From the NCBI GenBank assembly GCA_050944855.1, contig JBMNRU010000017.1, forward strand, positions 1-60,715: DNA of 60,715 nt, in the 5' to 3' direction. The DNA is from Lactonifactor sp050944855 (GTDB lineage: Bacteria; Bacillota; Clostridia; Lachnospirales; Lachnospiraceae). Below, piece after piece: positions 35,288 through 44,265 of this stretch. The notes beneath the pieces were generated by a model. The model worked only from the letters and a program-made list of their open reading frames with translations. It had not been told where the DNA came from and searched no databases. Position 1 is the stretch's first letter, and every line of letters starts with the position of its first letter. The position numbers and the translations under genes were made by a program.

Positions 35288-35351
35288 ATTGATCCATCTT
35301 CTTGAACTGTCGTTCAAGAAGCATCCCTCGCTCTAAAGAGCTCGGTCAATT
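35288..35351. repeat. Hairpin element, copy A
   Basis: 54 bp (35298-35351) identical to 47532-47585. A 10-bp stem CTTCTTGAAC/GTTCAAGAAG with loop TGTC is followed by CATCCCTCG, a GCTCT/AGAGC mini-stem and CGGTCAATT. The outer ends ATTGATCC (35288-35295) and CGGTCAAT are imperfect inverted repeats, so the element looks like a small palindromic mobile or REP-like unit. Confidence 0.85.
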
Positions 35352-35414
35352 CCGGTTTGTAAAGGAATATGCCGTGTTAGTTAATATAGCAGAAACATTT
35401 GAATTATTGTTCGA

Positions 35415-35460
35415 TAAAAACGGCAGGGCCGTGCATGTAAGCAATGGCCCTGCCATTTTT
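35415..35460 (-). terminator. Intrinsic terminator of accessory operon 2
   Basis: Stem GGCAGGGCC (35422-35430) with GGCCCTGCC (35446-35454), flanked by A5 and T5. It lies four bases after the stop of the CARF-type gene on the minus strand. Confidence 0.88.
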
Positions 35461-35463
35461 ATC

Positions 35464-38400
35464 TTATTTTACTAACTGCTCTATTTCTGCCTGCATCTTC
35501 TTTGGATTCCAAAGTGTCTCTGTTCCCCAGAGAGGCACCTTCATCTGTTGTGCCCGTTCCACAAAAGAGGCTCTGTTTTTCTCTGTATAATCCGATGAAA
35601 CGGCCATAACACCTGCGGACTGGAAGTGATCCGACACGGCTTTGATCTCATAAACCCACTGCATACTGTCACTGTCGGATGTTTTACAGGATACCATAGC
35701 TGCAGTCATCCCTTTTAACGCAATGATATCAATCTCATTTTTAACAGACTGACCACTTTGAATTGCAGCGAGTCTCATCACTTCGCCTCTTGCCTGTATA
35801 TAATTGCCATAGCCCCAATCACGGCCGCTGTTCTCATCTAATTTTTCTAATAACTTCTGTTCCTTGGGGATATCTTCCGCATCCCAGGCAATTTTCACTC
35901 CGGTCTCCACCTCATCGAACTGACCGGATTCGCGCATCAAATAATACACAATCAGCTCAAAAATCAGTCCCTGTGTCTTCATAAGACGCATGGTGGCATT
36001 GTCACGAAAGGCAAAGGACACCGTATCTTCCTTGTCATCTATGGACAGATTGCTAATATATCCTAACTTAGACAGATCCTGCAAAAAAGCCAATTTTACT
36101 TTTCTATGGGCATCGGTTTCCCCCGCTGTCAGTATGGGCGCCTGCTGCACAAAGCGATTGGAAACCTTCAGGCCTCCATTCACCGGAACGAATTTTAAGG
36201 ATTTATAGGCATCTTCTGCTGTGATCGTGTCCTGTTCAAATTGCTTCAGCAAAAGCGCAATCTCCGGATCCACATATGCAAAGCTAACCGTAACTGCTTG
36301 TTCTCCTGTAACTTCCTGATATCCTTGAATAATGTGATAGGCCTGCAGCTGATCCAGGGTATCTCCAATCATGGAATCACAAAAAACACTTTCAGAAAAA
36401 GTTCCCGTATACTGCAGTACCTTTCCCTTCGGATGATTTTTTACTGTATCTTCGTAATTCGTGTCCTTTGCCGCATGCGCAAAGAATCTCGTCACAACCG
36501 CCCAGGTAGGAAAACTTCCCTGTTTTTTCCCATCCCCTTTTAGGTATCGGGTCGATACACAATATTTCTTGAACAACTCCATCAGCGACTCATATTCTCT
36601 GGTGTCATAAAGCCTTGCATATTCATTTTCCACTCTTCCGCCCATCAGCTGTATATATTCTGACAGTGAAAAGCTCTTATGCTCCAGGCCTGCGCCAATA
36701 TTTTTATCTGCAGAAAAAGACAAGATCCCTTTCTTGGGAAGATATTGAACCACGTTCACGGCCCCCGGATACTTTTCCATCAGTCTTCCCACTGCAAGAA
36801 TTGCATCATACCCTTTATTCGGTACGCAATTGATCAGCAGATCGTGATGGCCGTACTTTTCCATCTGTTCTTCCAGACAGGTATAAACCGTGCCCATATC
36901 CATAGAGGATAATGTGATAAACTGAGGCATTGTGTTGTTCCCGCGGCTTTTAAAATATGCAGAGATTACCTCCCGGTATTTTCTGCTGCCAACTGCCCTC
37001 CCCATAAACACAGCATTCTGAGCAGAGAATAAAGTGGGAATGATCACATCCTGCGTGGTTGTGGACATTCCGTCACTGATCGTAATAACGGTTCCGTATT
37101 GACTGCCGTACCATAGCGCAAATGGCAGCATTTCCACAAGCTGCTCATCCAGACTAAAAAAATCCATTCTGGCATTTCTGATTTTAACAGGCGAAAGCAT
37201 TTCATCGGTCTCACACAGCCGCTGAACCTCCTCCCGGGAAATACTTTGGGCATATTCCTTTGCTGCTTCCAAAGATTTCTGATAGAGCACCAGAGAATTG
37301 TCCTCATCATTAAAAAGCTTTAAAATGGAATGTCTCAGATTCGCGTATTCGGTATTGTTTCCCACAATCTGTCTCAAAACTGCATCCGGATCCAACTGTT
37401 CAGATAATCTCACCGTGAGCTGGTGTGCTCTCAAGCTGGCTCTGTCAAGTTCAGAAGGATCCTCTGCCGGACATTTCTTTTTCAGCCATAACGCATACTG
37501 ATGGTCAAATTCATGATGCAGGGCGGATTTCTCCCCGCAATCACACAAACACATATGCAGCAGTCTTTGTTTATCCTGATGCGTATTGCCATTTTGATAT
37601 AACAGGGTTTCCTCTTCCTGCTGTGTCGGGGCACGGAACCCGCGCGTCACAGTATATGCATTCCAGCGCCTGTGTTCCAGTGCGACCAGTTTCCAATACA
37701 AGGTATTCTTTTTGCGAATGGCTTCTTTTAAGGTATCCAGAGGATCCATTTGGGGAGCTGCGGCCCTGCACATAGCCAGTTTTACCGGAATATGGACTGC
37801 GGATGCAAAGGAAGAATCCGCCGCATATTTTGCCCCGATAAAATTTGCGGCCACGCTCACATCTCCCACCTCATAATCCATGGGGGATTCTACAAACTCT
37901 GCTATACGGCTGGCTTCAGACTGCTCATCCGATTGTTTCTTATTCATGCGCTGATCATATTTCATGCCATAACTAAAATGAACATTGCGGGCAATACGGC
38001 TAAGCTCTGTCCCAGTGACCGATTCCTTTCCGAAGAAATGGACTTCAACGCCATTCTCTTCCCCATGTTCAACCAGCATGGCCTGTTCATCCTCCCCGAT
38101 ACGATGGGAAAATTCATGAAAAACATTCACAAGCACTCTGGATGTATTCGAGCCCTTTTCGCAGGATACTGCACCAAGCTGTGCGATCAGTTCGGATGCT
38201 GCCAGCCAGTTATGTTCTGCATCTCCAAGGGAAACTATGACATAATGATATGGGTTTTCAGCAAGTGCAAGCGGCGCCAATCCTGCCGCATCCAACCCTT
38301 CTTCTACATCTATATCCACAAATTTCAAATTCGCATAGTGCTTATGTTCGGCATACTTTTTCAGTGCCGGCATATAGGCGCCCGGCTTTGTGGACAGGAC

Positions 38401-38631
38401 CTGCTCCTTATATGCTGCTGCATTCTGAGACGCAACCGTAATATTCAGCTCCATATCCAGCGCCTGCCCGGCCCAGAATGCCGCTTTAAACGCCTCATTG
38501 CCGATCCATCCGGTTCCAAGGATCAAAACATTGCTCTGTTTCTTTTTTCCTGTATTTTCCGCATAATCACAGATTGGTTTTTCATATAGCAGATCATAAA
38601 TCTGCAGCCGGTATTCTCCAATCTTCGCCAT
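35464..38631 (-). CDS. Rossmann / RyR-like / CARF-like / Card1-type nuclease fusion
   Basis: 1055 residues. (1) A Rossmann domain, about 33-150, starts NVLILGTGWIGNEAFKAAF. (2) An RyR-like segment, about 308-362, has VALEHRRWNAYTVTRGFR then LLHMCLCDCG. (3) A CARF-like region, about 565-690, contains ITLSSMDMGTVYTCLEEQM and LLINCVPNKGYDAILAV, a degenerate form of the N-x-T-G-G-T-K motif. (4) A DUF1887/Card1-type PD-(D/E)XK nuclease, about 885-1040, has E892 in GLIFELIVYYLM, D968 in KNEIDIIALKG and K983 in MVSCKTS, with serine where many relatives have glutamate. Expected role: a nuclease switched on by a nucleotide or dinucleotide signal. Last gene of operon 2. Confidence 0.78.
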   Translation of the reverse strand: MAKIGEYRLQIYDLLYEKPICDYAENTGKKKQSNVLILGTGWIGNEAFKAAFWAGQALDMELNITVASQNAAAYKEQVLSTKPGAYMPALKKYAEHKHYANLKFVDIDVEEGLDAAGLAPLALAENPYHYVIVSLGDAEHNWLAASELIAQLGAVSCEKGSNTSRVLVNVFHEFSHRIGEDEQAMLVEHGEENGVEVHFFGKESVTGTELSRIARNVHFSYGMKYDQRMNKKQSDEQSEASRIAEFVESPMDYEVGDVSVAANFIGAKYAADSSFASAVHIPVKLAMCRAAAPQMDPLDTLKEAIRKKNTLYWKLVALEHRRWNAYTVTRGFRAPTQQEEETLLYQNGNTHQDKQRLLHMCLCDCGEKSALHHEFDHQYALWLKKKCPAEDPSELDRASLRAHQLTVRLSEQLDPDAVLRQIVGNNTEYANLRHSILKLFNDEDNSLVLYQKSLEAAKEYAQSISREEVQRLCETDEMLSPVKIRNARMDFFSLDEQLVEMLPFALWYGSQYGTVITISDGMSTTTQDVIIPTLFSAQNAVFMGRAVGSRKYREVISAYFKSRGNNTMPQFITLSSMDMGTVYTCLEEQMEKYGHHDLLINCVPNKGYDAILAVGRLMEKYPGAVNVVQYLPKKGILSFSADKNIGAGLEHKSFSLSEYIQLMGGRVENEYARLYDTREYESLMELFKKYCVSTRYLKGDGKKQGSFPTWAVVTRFFAHAAKDTNYEDTVKNHPKGKVLQYTGTFSESVFCDSMIGDTLDQLQAYHIIQGYQEVTGEQAVTVSFAYVDPEIALLLKQFEQDTITAEDAYKSLKFVPVNGGLKVSNRFVQQAPILTAGETDAHRKVKLAFLQDLSKLGYISNLSIDDKEDTVSFAFRDNATMRLMKTQGLIFELIVYYLMRESGQFDEVETGVKIAWDAEDIPKEQKLLEKLDENSGRDWGYGNYIQARGEVMRLAAIQSGQSVKNEIDIIALKGMTAAMVSCKTSDSDSMQWVYEIKAVSDHFQSAGVMAVSSDYTEKNRASFVERAQQMKVPLWGTETLWNPKKMQAEIEQLVK

Positions 38632-38679
38632 GGTATTATCCTCCCTGTATATAACCGAATCCCACTGGCATCCGGCACT

Positions 38680-39228
38680 TTAAACAACACGGTATATTTT
38701 TTGAAACTCGCTGCGTTCCACAAAATTAAAATCCGCATCTATGATACAGCCATTTTTATCGTAGGAAATGCTATAAAAAATAATCACCGCATCTGCTGAG
38801 GCTGCTTCCTTTGTTCCCCAGAGTTCTGCCGAATAACGCTGTTCTTTTGAAGTCTCATCAATGATCAGACCCTTCTTCTCAACCAAAAATGCCACCTCCG
38901 GGCACATCTCACATTTTGCATCCCAGGCGGGAAGAGGCTTTGCAATCTGCTCATAGGTATCTCCTTTGATAGAAAGATGATTTTTCTCAAAAAAGTCCCG
39001 ATCATTGGGGTAAGGACAGCCGCTGCTGTCAATTTTGATCCAGTCTCCCACCTTCGCGACTTCTCCGCCTACCTTTCCATTTACTGCTTCCTGGGAATAG
39101 ACAGCATAGTTTCCATCTCCCAGATCTTTTATTTTTCCATCTGCCATGAATTCCTTTATGACTGCACTGTCACTTCCCAGCTGATAAGCTCGAACTACTT
39201 TCCCTTTCTTTTTCATTACATGAAACAT
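38680..39228 (-). CDS. Unknown protein of accessory operon 2
   Basis: 182 residues, AAAGGAG upstream of the ATG. No signal peptide or membrane helix. The stretch VGDWIKIDSSGCPYPNDRDFFEKNH resembles a motif I have seen in phage and conserved hypothetical proteins that handle PGD-type modules, but no function is known to me. A CEMCPE pair of cysteines lies near residue 106. It is directly upstream of the CARF-type nuclease and may be its immunity or regulatory partner. Confidence 0.65.
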   Translation of the reverse strand: MFHVMKKKGKVVRAYQLGSDSAVIKEFMADGKIKDLGDGNYAVYSQEAVNGKVGGEVAKVGDWIKIDSSGCPYPNDRDFFEKNHLSIKGDTYEQIAKPLPAWDAKCEMCPEVAFLVEKKGLIIDETSKEQRYSAELWGTKEAASADAVIIFYSISYDKNGCIIDADFNFVERSEFQKIYRVV

Positions 39229-39313
39229 ATCCTGCTCTCCTTTATGAATTTGGAAGCCATATGATATTCTTATTTTATCATATTTCTGACTATAAAGTTA
39301 TATTTCTTTCGCT

Positions 39314-39532
39314 CTATCGAAACAGAGATTTAAGCAGATATCCTATGGCAAACGCCATAATTACGATCGGCATAATCCCATTGATCCAAGCCCAGGTATT
39401 GTCTGCAAAAGTTGCCGCTATATACTCTTTATATTTTATACAGCTGACAACCACCAGCAAACCTCCTGCCACGACCCATCCGATTAAGAACCGCTTTATC
39501 ACGGTCCACACGGTTAGTTCCTGATAATCCAT
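39314..39532 (-). CDS. Small two-helix membrane protein A
   Basis: 72 residues from ATG 39532 (MDYQELTVWTVIKRF), with GGAGGTGG upstream, one codon past the stop of the 92-residue gene. Two hydrophobic helices (FLIGWVVAGGLLVVVSC and WINGIMPIVIMAFAIGYLL) with a polar loop. Size and topology recall TrbC/VirB2-like pilin subunits or other small parts of type IV secretion channels, but no family match is claimed. Confidence 0.7.
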   Translation of the reverse strand: MDYQELTVWTVIKRFLIGWVVAGGLLVVVSCIKYKEYIAATFADNTWAWINGIMPIVIMAFAIGYLLKSLFR

Positions 39533-39537
39533 CTTTT

Positions 39538-39816
39538 TCACCACCTCCAAAAGCTTCTGTACAGCCCCCATTTCAGCCGTACCAAAAAGTAAACTACTGC
39601 GATCACGGCCACTAAAATAAGCGCCCCGGAAGATAACATATCTGCCATGAATATGGCAATATGCGCTGTCACTGCACCAAAGTTTGCAATGATTCCGATG
39701 GCAGCCAGACCGGACAATACAGAACAGACAATCATAGCCAGCGTTACGCCTGAAATGCCCCTGATCCCTGCTCCCCTGCAGCTTTCCTGCTCAAAAATAT
39801 TTCCCGCATGTCTCAT
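39538..39816 (-). CDS. Small two-helix membrane protein B
   Basis: 92 residues, AGGAGG upstream. A polar N-terminus is followed by two hydrophobic stretches (GVTLAMIVCSVLSGLAAIGII and MLSSGALILVAVIAVVYFL) and a basic tail. It is paired with protein A. Together they look like pilin-sized or channel-forming subunits beside two VirD4-like ATPases. Family unknown. Confidence 0.7.
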   Translation of the reverse strand: MRHAGNIFEQESCRGAGIRGISGVTLAMIVCSVLSGLAAIGIIANFGAVTAHIAIFMADMLSSGALILVAVIAVVYFLVRLKWGLYRSFWRW

Positions 39817-39848
39817 CCTTTATCACCTCCTGAATATTTCTGTCTGTC

Positions 39849-41099
39849 TCATACAACCACGGGAACTTCCTCCACAGCAGACAGAAAGTCCGATGTATGG
39901 ATCAGATAAATGTTGGCATTTGCTGTCGTCTTCACGGCCAGGTAATCCGACTGGCTGCCCAGGATGGTCGGACGTGCACAGAGATCCTGACTTCTCACTC
40001 TAAGCCGCTCCTCACTTTGCATCTGCCAATGTACTGCTTTTTTTATGGAAAAGAAAATATGCGGTGTATTGCCCGCTACAGGTACCGGCACATGATGCTG
40101 ATAGGTTCCAAATAAGTTTCTGGAAATATCATCCGTCGCTGCAGAAGTTCCATGGGAAAACATAACCACATTTTCAAAATCCAGCTCCGTATTCCCATGC
40201 AGGGACTCCTTTATATTCTGTGACACCATGATCAGCTCGACTTTGCCCTGTCGTTTTGCCTGCATGAGATATTTCAGCAGTTCATCATTTTCATCCAGGA
40301 ACACCATCTCATCCAGAATCACCCGAATTTGGGGCGCACATCTGAGGGTATAAAAGATTTCCTCCTTCAGATAGGAATTGAAAATATGCTGATTGCCGGA
40401 GCACGCATACACAGCCATTCCAAAAAGATTGTTCTTTGCTCCGCTCTGCACGTTATATCGTGTATCACTTCCCGCCGTGTAAATATCCTCAAACACTTCC
40501 TCCAGCCGTTCAAACAATCGCCTTAAGATAATTCCTGCCTCATGGTTCCCGCGAATGTTGTCTGCAGCCACATTGGAAAGGCCTGCCTGAAGAGCAAACT
40601 CTGAAATAAAATCGTCATCTTCATTCAGAAGCTTTCCTACGGCCGGCAGTGATACCGGATATTTCGCCGCAACTGCATTCAGCACTGCCGCTGCATAGAT
40701 CATGACACGATCCGTCTGGGTACCATATCCCATTTCCTCTGCCGTCATACGAACGAAACGAAGAATCTGCTGTGCCGACATACCATAAAACGGATGGTAA
40801 TTTTTATCATTGGGGCCGGAAACCATAACGCCTTTAATCTCCTGCGCCTTTTGTTTCTGCTGCAGGGCTGTCAGCACTGCCTCATGGCTGGTCAGGATAA
40901 TCGTTGGCATATCCTGTTTTTCCAAACAGCTGCAGATCAGATCCAGAACCAGAGACCGATTTCCCGCCTCTTTTCCTGTCATCAGCAGATCTCCGCGAAT
41001 GGTCCGGAAGAAACATGTGCTGTCTACACGTCCCTCCAATACCCGTCTGGCCGTATTCATACGTTCACACTCCCGAATGATCATTCCTTTATTACTCAT
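39849..41099 (-). CDS. VirD4-like ATPase paralogue without a P-loop
   Basis: 416 residues from ATG 41099 (MSNKGMIIREC), with GGAGGAGA upstream. It follows the VirD4/TraG fold: a Walker B-like strand IRVILDEMVFLDEND, a downstream LMQAKRQGKVELIMVSQN, and ENVVMFSHGTSAATDD. The expected Walker A position reads MTGKEAGNRSLVLDL, which lacks the G-K-T/S. It therefore probably does not hydrolyse ATP alone and may form a mixed ring with the next protein. It overlaps no gene but follows the 467-residue ATPase by about 20 bases. Confidence 0.75.
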   Translation of the reverse strand: MSNKGMIIRECERMNTARRVLEGRVDSTCFFRTIRGDLLMTGKEAGNRSLVLDLICSCLEKQDMPTIILTSHEAVLTALQQKQKAQEIKGVMVSGPNDKNYHPFYGMSAQQILRFVRMTAEEMGYGTQTDRVMIYAAAVLNAVAAKYPVSLPAVGKLLNEDDDFISEFALQAGLSNVAADNIRGNHEAGIILRRLFERLEEVFEDIYTAGSDTRYNVQSGAKNNLFGMAVYACSGNQHIFNSYLKEEIFYTLRCAPQIRVILDEMVFLDENDELLKYLMQAKRQGKVELIMVSQNIKESLHGNTELDFENVVMFSHGTSAATDDISRNLFGTYQHHVPVPVAGNTPHIFFSIKKAVHWQMQSEERLRVRSQDLCARPTILGSQSDYLAVKTTANANIYLIHTSDFLSAVEEVPVVV

Positions 41100-41118
41100 G
41101 GTCTTTCTCCTCCATCCA

Positions 41119-42522
41119 TTACCCATAAAGGGGCATCGTAAACAGGAACGGGGCTTCTCCCGCCAGCGCTACTACAGCCTCTCCGTTCTTCATCTTTAAC
41201 AGGGTCCAGTCTTCCACTGTATGCCCTTCTCTCTGAATATGCAGGTTTTCCTGCTGTGCGGAAAAACTAATGCTCTGGTAGTTCTCCCCCAGACGATCCA
41301 CCACGAACTGTCTGGTGCCAAAATCACTGGTTCTGAATGCAGCCATATTCTGAAAAGAAGAAAGAATGTTCTTTGCACCGGCCTCTCCATACTGTTCTTC
41401 CAATCCTGCCGTATTCTGAAGTCCGCACATCACTTTTACCCCCTGCGATCTTCCAAAATTCAGTGCTTCCCCAATCCTGACTTTGGGAAGAAGCAGCATC
41501 TCATCCAAAAGGAAATACTTATGGTTCTTCCTCTTCTGTCTTCCGCCCAGCGCATTAGCCAGCGCCCGATCGATGAGGATGCCGTACATCGGTGCCAGAA
41601 GATTGCCTTTTCTCAGATCATATTCAATAAAAATCACTTTTTTCTCTCCGCCATCCATCACTTCTCTCATGGAAAACTCCCGCGACGGATCCGCCTTGGC
41701 AAAAGGGCCTACAAACATCTTTTTCAGCACGGAGCCAATATAGCTGTTCACGCCCTGTGTCTGATTACTCTTGTTTGCGATATAATCTATGCAGCTTCGC
41801 TGATCCGCCATATAAGCAAGCTCCAATATCTTTTTCAGATCCTCATTTGTGCTGCGTGTAAAAAAAGAAAGGAATTCCTGATTGTTCAGTTTTGACTGAT
41901 CCGAACGCCAATACGTTCTCATATAATAAATCAGGGCCGCCGCCGCAATCTGCTCTGCCATAGCAGGGAAAATCGGCTGTGTCTCGCTGTCCATCGTCTG
42001 AAATAACTGTTCACAGATTTCCAGGGCATCTTCATCAGACTCTGCTGTATAAATGAGTTTTCCATCAAGACCTCTGGGCATTATCTCGGCAAAAATGTTA
42101 TGGTACGCAGTAACGCCGCAATACTTCTCCCCATTTCCGATGATAATTTTCTCCTTATCCGGTATTTTTTCACCGAAAAGTTCCAGATAATCTCCCTTCG
42201 TATCAAAAATAACAATCACATCCGTAGGTTCCATCAAAGCAAGTAGCCGATCCAGGGTAAAATTGAAAAAGTTAGTCTTTCCTGTACCTGGCGCTCCAAT
42301 GGCCAAAAGGCCATACACCAGCATATCCTTACTCAAGCCGAAGAATTTCTTCGTTTTTGGATCCTGAAATACAACAAAAGGATTCTTTGAACGATCCGCA
42401 GTCCAGGAAGGAACCAAAGCTTCGTGGATGCTCTGCCCGAAAAGCGTCTTCGTATACATTCCCTTATTTCTCTCACGGTCACCTGCCTCCCCGATGCTTC
42501 TCTGTCCAAAATCATATGCCAT
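41119..42522 (-). CDS. VirD4/TraD-like ATPase
   Basis: 467 residues. Walker A GAPGTGKT at about residue 75, Walker B KYFLLDEMLLLPKVR around 330, then GRSQGVKVMCGLQNTAGLEEQYG, as in type IV coupling proteins. It has no clear N-terminal membrane helix. With its P-loop-less neighbour it could form the motor of the second half of the locus; the first operon has its own. AAAGGAGGAGAGG precedes the ATG. The cargo is unknown: DNA or effector proteins. Confidence 0.88.
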   Translation of the reverse strand: MAYDFGQRSIGEAGDRERNKGMYTKTLFGQSIHEALVPSWTADRSKNPFVVFQDPKTKKFFGLSKDMLVYGLLAIGAPGTGKTNFFNFTLDRLLALMEPTDVIVIFDTKGDYLELFGEKIPDKEKIIIGNGEKYCGVTAYHNIFAEIMPRGLDGKLIYTAESDEDALEICEQLFQTMDSETQPIFPAMAEQIAAAALIYYMRTYWRSDQSKLNNQEFLSFFTRSTNEDLKKILELAYMADQRSCIDYIANKSNQTQGVNSYIGSVLKKMFVGPFAKADPSREFSMREVMDGGEKKVIFIEYDLRKGNLLAPMYGILIDRALANALGGRQKRKNHKYFLLDEMLLLPKVRIGEALNFGRSQGVKVMCGLQNTAGLEEQYGEAGAKNILSSFQNMAAFRTSDFGTRQFVVDRLGENYQSISFSAQQENLHIQREGHTVEDWTLLKMKNGEAVVALAGEAPFLFTMPLYG

Positions 42523-42538
42523 CTATTCCTCTCCTCCT

Positions 42539-43741
42539 TTAAACATCCATACCGTCATCCACACCGTCTCCGTCATTATCTATGCCGCCGCTCCCGCCCT
42601 CGTCGGATACACCGGCTTCTGCAGTGTCTGTTTCTGCGGATACGGCCTCATTCCCCTGAACCTCAGCCGCAGTGTTTGTCATATCCTGTGCCTCCTGAAA
42701 CTCCTGAACCGCTCCAAGATACTGTTCGCTTACTTCTGCCGTTGACTGGATTGCCTCTTCCTTAGACATGGACGGATCCCTCATTGCATGTTCATAATAA
42801 GCGTTCACCGTATCTCTAAGGCTCTGATTATATTCTTCTAATGAAACCGGCTTTGGGTCAAATGCCATTTTCGTGTCCTCCTTTATAGTGAAATGATTGG
42901 TCTGTGCCATCTGCTGCAGACTCTGATGAGTTGCAACCATCTCTGCCCTGACAGCCCTTTCTGTATTGGGATTCACCGGCACCTTTGTTCCAAAATACTG
43001 GTTCTGCAGTGTCTGGTTCAGATCCTTTACAAAATTCGGATTCTGAAATCGCTGTACTGCCTCCCGTTCCGTTGCCTGATAGCCTGTAGCGGCTATGGAT
43101 CCGGCATATGCTTCAAAGGATGCCTCTGTGCCATACTTGTCGGAAAGATCATGCAGGATAGCGGCTGTCTTCTCCTCCGCCGCAAGATGGGCATCTCTTT
43201 CCGTTGCCTGAAAGTAATACATATAATACCCGTTAGCCGTCTCGCCTGTCAGGTACTGACTGCCCAGATGATAACTTCCGTTCTGAAGTACGGCACTGGA
43301 GGTAAAGCCATTTGCCTGATACGCATTGGTCAGCGCGGCATCCTCTATATGGATTGTTCCGTCAATCACCTGATCCTGGAAGCAATGCACATTTTCATGA
43401 AGCACCGTGTTCAGTGTCTGGCAGTTATAATCGCTCATGGTGTATTCCATCCTCTGCCCATGATAGGTAAAGGCCTGTACTCCCCTGACTGCCATATCAT
43501 AGTTAACATTAATCACACCATTTGCCGCATTTCCGCTTTCATTTGCCGGCAGGTCAGCAAAACGCACCTCCGGCGCACCTATCTCTCCTCTCTCCAGCGC
43601 ATCACGGTTCACGGTTTCCTGCAGAAGATCCAATTTCTCGTTTTCTCCAAGTTTACTGTAGGTTGATTCGCGGAACATGGAATAAAGCTGTTCATTACTC
43701 AGCCTGCCATATCGGGTAGGATGTACTCCGTATGCACCCAT
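42539..43741 (-). CDS. HExxH metalloprotease-like protein with acidic Ca-binding-like tail
   Basis: 400 residues. A zinc-protease signature H-E-N-V-H lies in LNTVLHENVHCFQDQVIDG (about residue 114), with ATERDAHLAAEEK about 70 residues later as a candidate third ligand. The N-terminus is not a signal peptide. The C-terminal 60 residues are acidic, Ala/Glu/Thr-rich, ending DNDGDGVDDGMDV, a thrombospondin type-3-like calcium repeat. Being encoded with VirD4-like ATPases, it may be a secreted effector. The family is not recognised. Confidence 0.7.
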   Translation of the reverse strand: MGAYGVHPTRYGRLSNEQLYSMFRESTYSKLGENEKLDLLQETVNRDALERGEIGAPEVRFADLPANESGNAANGVINVNYDMAVRGVQAFTYHGQRMEYTMSDYNCQTLNTVLHENVHCFQDQVIDGTIHIEDAALTNAYQANGFTSSAVLQNGSYHLGSQYLTGETANGYYMYYFQATERDAHLAAEEKTAAILHDLSDKYGTEASFEAYAGSIAATGYQATEREAVQRFQNPNFVKDLNQTLQNQYFGTKVPVNPNTERAVRAEMVATHQSLQQMAQTNHFTIKEDTKMAFDPKPVSLEEYNQSLRDTVNAYYEHAMRDPSMSKEEAIQSTAEVSEQYLGAVQEFQEAQDMTNTAAEVQGNEAVSAETDTAEAGVSDEGGSGGIDNDGDGVDDGMDV

Positions 43742-43747
43742 AGCAGA

Positions 43748-44053
43748 CTACCTCCTCATATTCCAAATCTTCCTTTCCGCAATCTCAACCTTTCCCTCTG
43801 ATAATTCAGCCATCACCTCCAATGCTCTTAAAAAATCTCTGCTGTTCCAGATTGCCAGGATCATAGGCAGGGAATACTTCCCCACATAAATATCAGTCAA
43901 TGCCTGTTTTTCTGACCATTCCTGCACATTCTGGTACAATGCCGCAGGGCAATCCTTTAAAACCTGTATTGCTTTGCTATGTGCATCCTCCTTTGTAACT
44001 CCGTATTCCTGACGGATCCTGTCCGTCAATTTTGTTGCATCACACGCTTTCAT
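43748..44053 (-). CDS. Small unknown protein, first gene of accessory operon 2
   Basis: 101 residues, basic and helical, no signal or membrane segment. Begins MKACDATKLTDRIRQEYGVTKEDAHS; ends VEIAERKIWNMRR. AAAGGAG precedes the ATG. It lies six bases upstream of the HExxH gene and could be its chaperone or immunity partner, as small genes next to effectors often are. That is inference only. Confidence 0.65.
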   Translation of the reverse strand: MKACDATKLTDRIRQEYGVTKEDAHSKAIQVLKDCPAALYQNVQEWSEKQALTDIYVGKYSLPMILAIWNSRDFLRALEVMAELSEGKVEIAERKIWNMRR

Positions 44054-44189
44054 AACGTTTTCTCCTTTCTGTTTTGCATCTTGTTCTTTGATCTGCTATC
44101 AGTATCCCATTCCCGGCAAGTTTCAGCACTCCTGATAGTTTTCTTATAAGGAAAGATTCTTTGAAACTTATATCCGGCTGTTTTCATAC

Positions 44190-44238
44190 AAAAGAGCCGC
44201 AGACAATTGCTTTTAACAGCAACTATCTGCAGCTCTTT
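44190..44238 (-). terminator. Intrinsic terminator after the TIR/FHA gene
   Basis: Long stem of about 20 bp with a few wobble pairs (44190-44210 with 44218-44238, arms AAAAGAGCCGCAGA and TCTGCAGCTCTTTT). It separates the TIR/FHA gene from operon 2. Confidence 0.78.
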
Positions 44239-44265
44239 TCACTCAGATATCCATATTTACTTGTC

